Position numbers and translations under genes: made by a program | The notes under the pieces: generated by a model | Databases searched by the model: none | What the model saw: the letters and a program-made list of their open reading frames with translations, nothing else | What the model was told of the DNA's origin: nothing | Origin: Lichina pygmaea | Taxonomy: Eukaryota > Ascomycota > Lichinomycetes > Lichinales > Lichinaceae | Length of the DNA: 64,000 nt | Reading direction: 5' to 3' | Assembly: GCA_963422465.1 (NCBI GenBank) | Contig: OY730170.1 | Coordinates: forward strand, 5,356,315-5,420,314 | Shown: positions 58,653-64,000 of the stretch, in pieces | Layout: the number at the start of each line of letters is the position of its first letter | How positions within the stretch are numbered: the stretch's first letter is position 1

Positions 58653-59448
58653 GCCAGCACTTTGGCTATCACACAGCCCTTAGGCACTGGAGCGGTGATG
58701 TCTCCTCGTACGACCACTCTCCTTCTTTAACAGGTGGTCCCTGTTTGATTAACAACGCCACGGTGCCAAGGCCACTCCCCCCCTAGCAGATCCTCACGCG
58801 TTAGCTGGAGACTCTGCTAGGAGGGTGACATGACGAGAACTCCTCTCGACTACTCCAGAGGTGCCCTATCAGACGCCTAGACTTCACATCCACCAGCTGT
58901 GGGGCTGGCTTCGGGCTGTAGCGTACACGGTAGTCGTCTGTCAGGTGGTTTTCCCCTCCCAAGCTTGGTCGCAGTTCTCTGTTCTGCTGTAGCTGTTTCA
59001 CGGGGGCATCCAGGGTGCCTGCGCGACACCTCCGGTGGCCCGTCACTCCGCAACACCAGCAGCTCAACCGGTGACTCGATTAGCTCTCGGTGCAGCGACT
59101 ACGAGCAGCCTGGGAAGCCGCCCGCCATCGACTGCCTCGAGGTTCCCAGCCTGCACCACGTGGAGGTTCGAGTCGTTGCAGGCCCACTTACTGCAAGTAG
59201 TGTACATACTAGCTTGAAGTCTGCTGCCCAGTCACAGTGTAGCCACACAAGATCAGCAGGTCACAAGTGAGTAAGCAAGCTCTGTTCACCTATCACAAGC
59301 CTCTAAGGTACATACCACTAACAGGTTTCCAAGCTGTAGTTGTACAAACCTTGTCAGCACCAAGTACCAGCCCAAGTCAAACTTATGACTGAACTATCAC
59401 CAGTCTATATTACTCAAGGGGTGGGGTACTGACTAAGCCCAGACATAC
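58653..59448. other. Repeat-block DNA, possible retroelement scraps
   Basis: A minus-strand piece near 59060-58800 begins SCWCCGVTGHRRC, which resembles a degenerate zinc knuckle, and could be another Gag remnant or the LINE leader. Nothing else is recognised. Confidence 0.35.
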
Positions 59449-59622
59449 TGTCACACACTGCCATACAGAGTAGGCTAGAGTGGAACCAAGCCAAAAGACT
59501 ACTATGTCTGGGCTTAGTGCCCAACATCTCTGTACTAGCGATAGATAAGTGTGGCTGCACCCGCCTGCTTAGTCAGGTGACGAGGCTGACTAAGCGCCCG
59601 GTCGGGTGACTAGCTCCTGACA
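59449..59622 (+). mobile_element. LTR-like copy related to 30184-30360
   Basis: The 174-bp unit begins TGTCACACAC and ends CTCCTGACA and matches the reverse complement of the insertion at 30184-30360 over its full length at roughly 80-85 percent by eye. Many differences are CG in one copy and TG or CA in the other. No target-site duplication is seen. Confidence 0.6.
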
Positions 59623-60179
59623 CTAGATACTTACTATATACATATGTACTGTGGTATGTACAGAGTACAGACATACATGAGGTTAAGCTACAGAATTCTT
59701 GGAGAGAGCTGGACTGGCAAAAACATAAAGCTGAGAAGAACTTTTGTCAGATTATCAAAAAAAGCAGTGAATTCTACAAAAGAAACAAGACTTTCTAAAG
59801 TAGTTGCCACTCCACTACTCTGAGAATTCTGCAGCCAAACTTCATACATCACAGCTGTCAAGTACTGCAAGTACTCTGTACGTACCTGTACGTACCTGTA
59901 CAAGTACTGGCACAACAGGGTACGTAGGGCTAACCAGCAGAAGACTCTCTACTCTGTATACCCAATCAAGGCTAGCGGTTCGCATTTTTGATCCACCCAG
60001 TCCTCCGCCAAAGAAATTTTTTGTCCTCTTGAGCTCAGTCCTCCCTTCACCATCCCCACAAGTTCCATTACTACGAGCAGCTATAGAGAGTTGTTCTGAT
60101 ACTGTGCGCAATACTCCATTCGGCTTGCTGATCGCTTCAACTTCTTGCGTCTCTGTAGAACAGTTCCACTCGCCATACA
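59623..60179. other. Promoter and leader region of the RRM gene
   Basis: The stretch carries GTAC palindromes at about 59638-59670 and 59878-59910. No separate gene is supported. The last 100 bases are probably the 5' untranslated exon. Confidence 0.5.
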
Positions 60180-61282
60180 ATGTACGTCTCTCCGTTACCC
60201 ACGCCTTTCGAGAATCCTTCGGTCTCGGCGTCGGATAGCTCGTCCTGTTCTGACCAGTAGGCTACTATACAGGCTCCTCCGAAATACAGCCGTGCGAGTT
60301 CTCTCGGCGGGTTCCAGGCGGACCTCGTCGAGCGCCGGAATCCGATCAAGTCCTCATCTGGCATACTCCCGGCAGCCTCGCAATGTCTCGGCCGCTGGTT
60401 CGTTCTATCAGAAGCGTTTCAACTGGGCAGGCGGTTCTCCAGCGGACGACGCGGCAGAGGACCATTCGATGGGTACCGACGACATGGAGTCTGGTTCGGG
60501 CTGGAAGCGTCCCGGAAACCCCGTCCAGCGCTCTGTCGACCGCAATGCCTTCCCACCAAGCAACCAGCTCTACATTGCCAATCTTCTATTCGACTTGACG
60601 GAGCAAGATCTCAGCGATAACATGTCTCGTTTCGGACCCATTCAGAGGGTGAAGATACTGTACGATGGGAGCGGCTTGAGCAGAGGGTGCGTACCGTGCT
60701 CTCTTTCCCTGTCAACCTGTCCCGAGCCACTTGACAAGTCGGTTCCCCACCACCGAAACAGCAAGGCAGGAGGGTACAGTTTCCTATAGGCTAAGTTTCA
60801 CTCGCTCACATGGCTCCGGCAGCACGGGATTCGTCACGTTCGCGGACGTCGAGTCGGCCACTCGGGCCAAAACCGACATGGACGGTAAACAGTGGCAAGG
60901 TCGAACCATCAACGTGCAGTACGCTCGCAGCGACCCTGGTCGCCAAACCAGAACTCCTCCGGTGCGCTCGCCAACGAGCACCTTATTCATCGGTAACCTC
61001 TCCTACGAAATGACCGATTCAGATGTTCACGAACTACTCCAAGGTGTGAACGGCGTCCGAGAACTTCGTCTGTCGGCCGATCGCCAAACCGGAAAGCTTA
61101 GAGGATTCTGCCACGTCGACTTTGAGGACGTCCAGCCCGCACAAGAGGCCTTCAAAAAGCTGCAAGGTCGAGTCGTCTTCGGCCGGGAAGTCCGTCTCGA
61201 CTTTTCGGACGCTATGAGCGGACGGAGACGAAACGTCTCGCGCGGAGAGCGAGAGGCCAACGCAGATGTGTATGGGGAATGA
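60180..61282 (+). CDS. Mitochondrial-type RNA-binding protein with two RRMs
   Basis: The coding parts are 60180-60181, 60273-60686 and 60823-61282, giving 291 residues. Intron 1 (91 nt, GTACGT...ACAG) splits the start codon as AT|G; the joined product begins MLLRNTAVRVLSAGSRRTSS, an Arg/Ser-rich stretch without acidic residues typical of mitochondrial presequences. No in-frame ATG exists in exon 2 before the first RRM. RRM1 is at about 98-172 (NQLYIANLLFDL as RNP2; GTGFVTFADV as RNP1, restored by the second splice) and RRM2 at about 187-263 (TLFIGNLSYEM; LRGFCHVDF). I recall fungal relatives annotated as RNP-domain proteins with mitochondrial leaders. RNA targets are unknown. Confidence 0.8.
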
Positions 61283-64000
61283 GACACGTCAAGGCAGCGT
61301 TGAGAGTGGTCCTGACCAGGTCAGGCTTTCGTGAGAAGGTCTGCCCATGGTGGGAGAGACTGATCGGGTAGGACGAAAGGCCCACGGGCGTCGCGTCTTT
61401 ACTCGCATACTTCAGAAGCTATCATCCCGACCCGCGATCCCAACCAGCCCGCCCACTACGTCACCGCTGTCTCGCCGTTGCTCGGAGCTGTAATCAATCC
61501 CTCTACTCTTACCATGTTCTGTCGACGCTCATCTGAGTCCAATTCCCAAGTGAAAGAGTGTGCGACTCATGACGGCGAGACCCGTCGTTCTCCGATTCTG
61601 CTCCCCCCCAGATCACCACTCTCGAACTCTTTCCGTCTCCCCTGACTTCCCTGCTACCCCATGAGAAGTATTCTAGTGGCGTGTATTATTCATTGTCCTC
61701 CCATTGGGTTCCCCACCACTGGCATCTCCTTGTGTTAATCTCAGTGCTACGGTCTCGACTCTGTTGTGTCCTCAGGTGGATCTCTGCTCGCAGCTTGGAA
61801 GAGTAAGGAGATGGCTTGTTTGCACCTGTAAGAGGGTGCTGATGAGCGTGAAGAAAAATCAGGATCAGCTATTGCTCAATCGCACCCAGTGATTTTTGTA
61901 GATCATCACATGTCCCGCAGGGAAGTGCAAAAGCACTGTCCGACCCCGCTCTGTTCAGACTTGCTTTCAGATACGATTTTCCTACTTAAGTGTATAGGAT
62001 AGTCTATCAACCGAGCTATCTTCACCTTGGCATCATAGATTCAGGCGAGAACACGGGGTGATACTGGAAGAGTATTGTTGTTCTTCCTATCTACAAAAGG
62101 GTCTGCCGACATAGACAGTCAGGCGCTTGGATCTACTAAAAAACAGACCGATCTAGAAATATCTCTCAGGCCGGACAAGACCCCTTGCAGTCCGTTCCTG
62201 GAGCTCGTGGGGCTACCTGCTCTTGTGGCTGCCGGTCTATCTTGTCCGGACCGCTACTCTTAAGATCACGGCCGGTCGACACATTGAAAGACAAGATAAA
62301 ACTCTCTTATCTTGCCGGATATTCAGTCTAATCGTTCCAAATCGATTAGGGCCTCCGCTCTGGAGAGCGTCGTCTACGTGTCGCTGGATTGTTGGATGGC
62401 CTTGTTCACAGAAGACCAGAAGAATCTACCTCAATTCAGTCTTTGAGGTAGTGGACTTGTTCACCCCAACATGCTTGATAGCATTATGTGGACCATGGCT
62501 TCGACAGACTACCCGCAGATCCTCTCAACCAGAATTACTCTGAATACCGTACGGTATTGTGAAATCAAAAGGCCAGGGTTTCTCCCAATCCAAAGCCAGA
62601 TGATACCGGTATCTTCTTTTCAAGTCATCACACTTGTCTAGCAGAGTTGAAAGAGTGATTGGGTTGATGTGAAATCCTCACCAGAACTACTGTGGGAGCA
62701 CACTCGACAGGCTACTTGACCTATGGGCAGTGTAATATCCTCTTGAACCAGACCTGCAGCAACAGTCATGTTGGCCTTGAGAACATCTCCGTCAATATCT
62801 CTGATCTTCATTGCAGTGAGACAATTCAGCGAAGATACTGTATCATACAGCTGTTTTTACTACGAATATACAAATTCGCAGCCAGGCGTGGTACTTGACA
62901 AGTATCCCAAACAACTACGGAACATGTTTATGCCCTGGCCAACAGGGTCCGAATGCCGCATATAACGCAGGAGATGACATGGTCGTGGCCTTGGAGATTC
63001 ACTGCCTCTGGACATGATGACTGTCTTCTGTAAATGGTCATCATACCTTGGCAGTCTTTCACTTAACCAGTCGGCCTCTTGGACTTGATCTGTCCTCAAG
63101 TATCGCCTCAAGGGCAGATTGTTCAACGTTCATATCAGGAAGAGACCTTGACAAAAGAGAACAGTCTCGTCAACAAGGACCCCGTCTTAATAGAAGACTT
63201 TCACCAAGAGAGGTGAAGAGCTATGTCCGACAAGCAGTGCCAGATCTACAATGTGGATGCAGCATCTGTCAATCTTGATGGTTTTACAAGCGCCAGAGCA
63301 TGACACTGCCATGACTGCCAGGCGCTTCTCTACCGTACTGTTGATCTTGTCCAGCATTCCATCTTCTGTGATTAAATACAACTGTTTGTGGAAACAGATG
63401 TACATACGTACAGTATTTCGCAGCAACGACTACGTACGTATGTACGTAAGTACCTCTGTGACTGATGTATTCAAATCCACTTACAACTACGTACGAGTAT
63501 GTACTTCCGTACCGATATGACATACGGTACTGTACATGCAGTACCGGTACAGTACATCTGTAGCGGTAGGCCTACAAGGGCACAGCGGAAGCGTCTCAAT
63601 GCGTGTGTACGGAAGTAGCTAAGAGCTATCTAGCAAGCTATATGGGAGTCCAAGGGTCACGTGGCAGCAGAGGACACGATCGTGTCAACATCTGTCTCCT
63701 GAAAATTCCAAATCAACAGCCATGGCGTCTCGGCTCTTACTATCCATCGATCCTCCCACACCTCCGTAACTCCGTACGGCACGGAGTACGTACGTACGTA
63801 CATGAAGCACCGTCACCCAGCTCAGCCAACAGTCCCAGCGAGCCACCCAAAAAGCAAGTCCACCACTGCCTCGCGATCTTTGCTGTGACCTCGGGTAAGA
63901 AGAGCGCTACAAACGTACGGTCGGAAGGGTTGTTTCAGGTAACATGTTATCCTTGCAGTGTTTAGCCGGACCGGTGTTGGTCGCATCGGAGGCTTGCACT
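61283..64000. other. Right flank, no clear gene
   Basis: The first 400 bases are probably the 3' end of the RRM gene. From about 62000 the DNA is lower in G+C. On the minus strand, 62890-62650 reads open for about 70 codons (MKIRDIDGDVLKANMTVAAG), and further open pieces lie at 63126-62860 and 63426-63187, so a diverged multi-exon gene is possible but no splice model holds. GTAC palindromes are dense at 63395-63560 and 63770-63805. Confidence 0.4.

Overview
The window is nuclear DNA of a filamentous ascomycete (Pezizomycotina), most likely a Sordariomycete. The reasons are short GT...AG introns of about 55-135 nt, GC-rich genes, a PalC homologue of the fungal pH-signalling pathway, fungal complex I, TFIID and mannan-polymerase subunits, and intergenic DNA full of GTAC-type palindromes. 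I recognise the genes from protein motifs only; no database was searched.

Layout. 0.4-10 kb: a conserved fungal protein, a small hydrophilic protein, a divergent pair of TFIID subunits (TAF3-like and TAF7), palC, and a three-exon candidate secreted cysteine-containing protein. 10-23 kb: a TPA1/OGFOD1-type prolyl hydroxylase, a secreted GH16 glucanase, a three-exon secreted protein of unknown role tail-to-tail with it, and a 1355-residue membrane protein. 26-33 kb: the Mnn10-type mannosyltransferase, a complex I subunit and an Esc1-type bHLH factor. 33-41 kb: a gene-poor stretch of about 8 kb with microsatellites and palindromes. 41-45.4 kb: threonine aldolase and the RNA exonuclease REX1/RNH70. 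46-59.7 kb: a repeat block with two unusual tandem arrays, a broken Ty3/Gypsy LTR element, a Tad-like LINE ORF1 and short LTR-like fragments. 60-61.3 kb: a mitochondrial-type two-RRM protein whose start codon appears to be split by an intron. 61.3-64 kb: no clear gene.

The genes do not form a metabolic cluster. They are mainly housekeeping genes (transcription initiation, translation-factor hydroxylation, RNA processing, respiration, cell-wall mannan) plus three secreted products. The least explained parts are the 46.6-47.7 kb array, whose units carry splice signals; the hairpin-bearing minisatellites that differ between the two LTRs; the head-on pair of diverged coding segments at 24.8-25.2 kb; and the His in place of the second Asp in the DXD motif of the Mnn10 homologue.

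Exon borders were set by eye from GT/AG sites, frame continuity and resemblance to remembered family sequences. No rRNA, tRNA or CRISPR was found.
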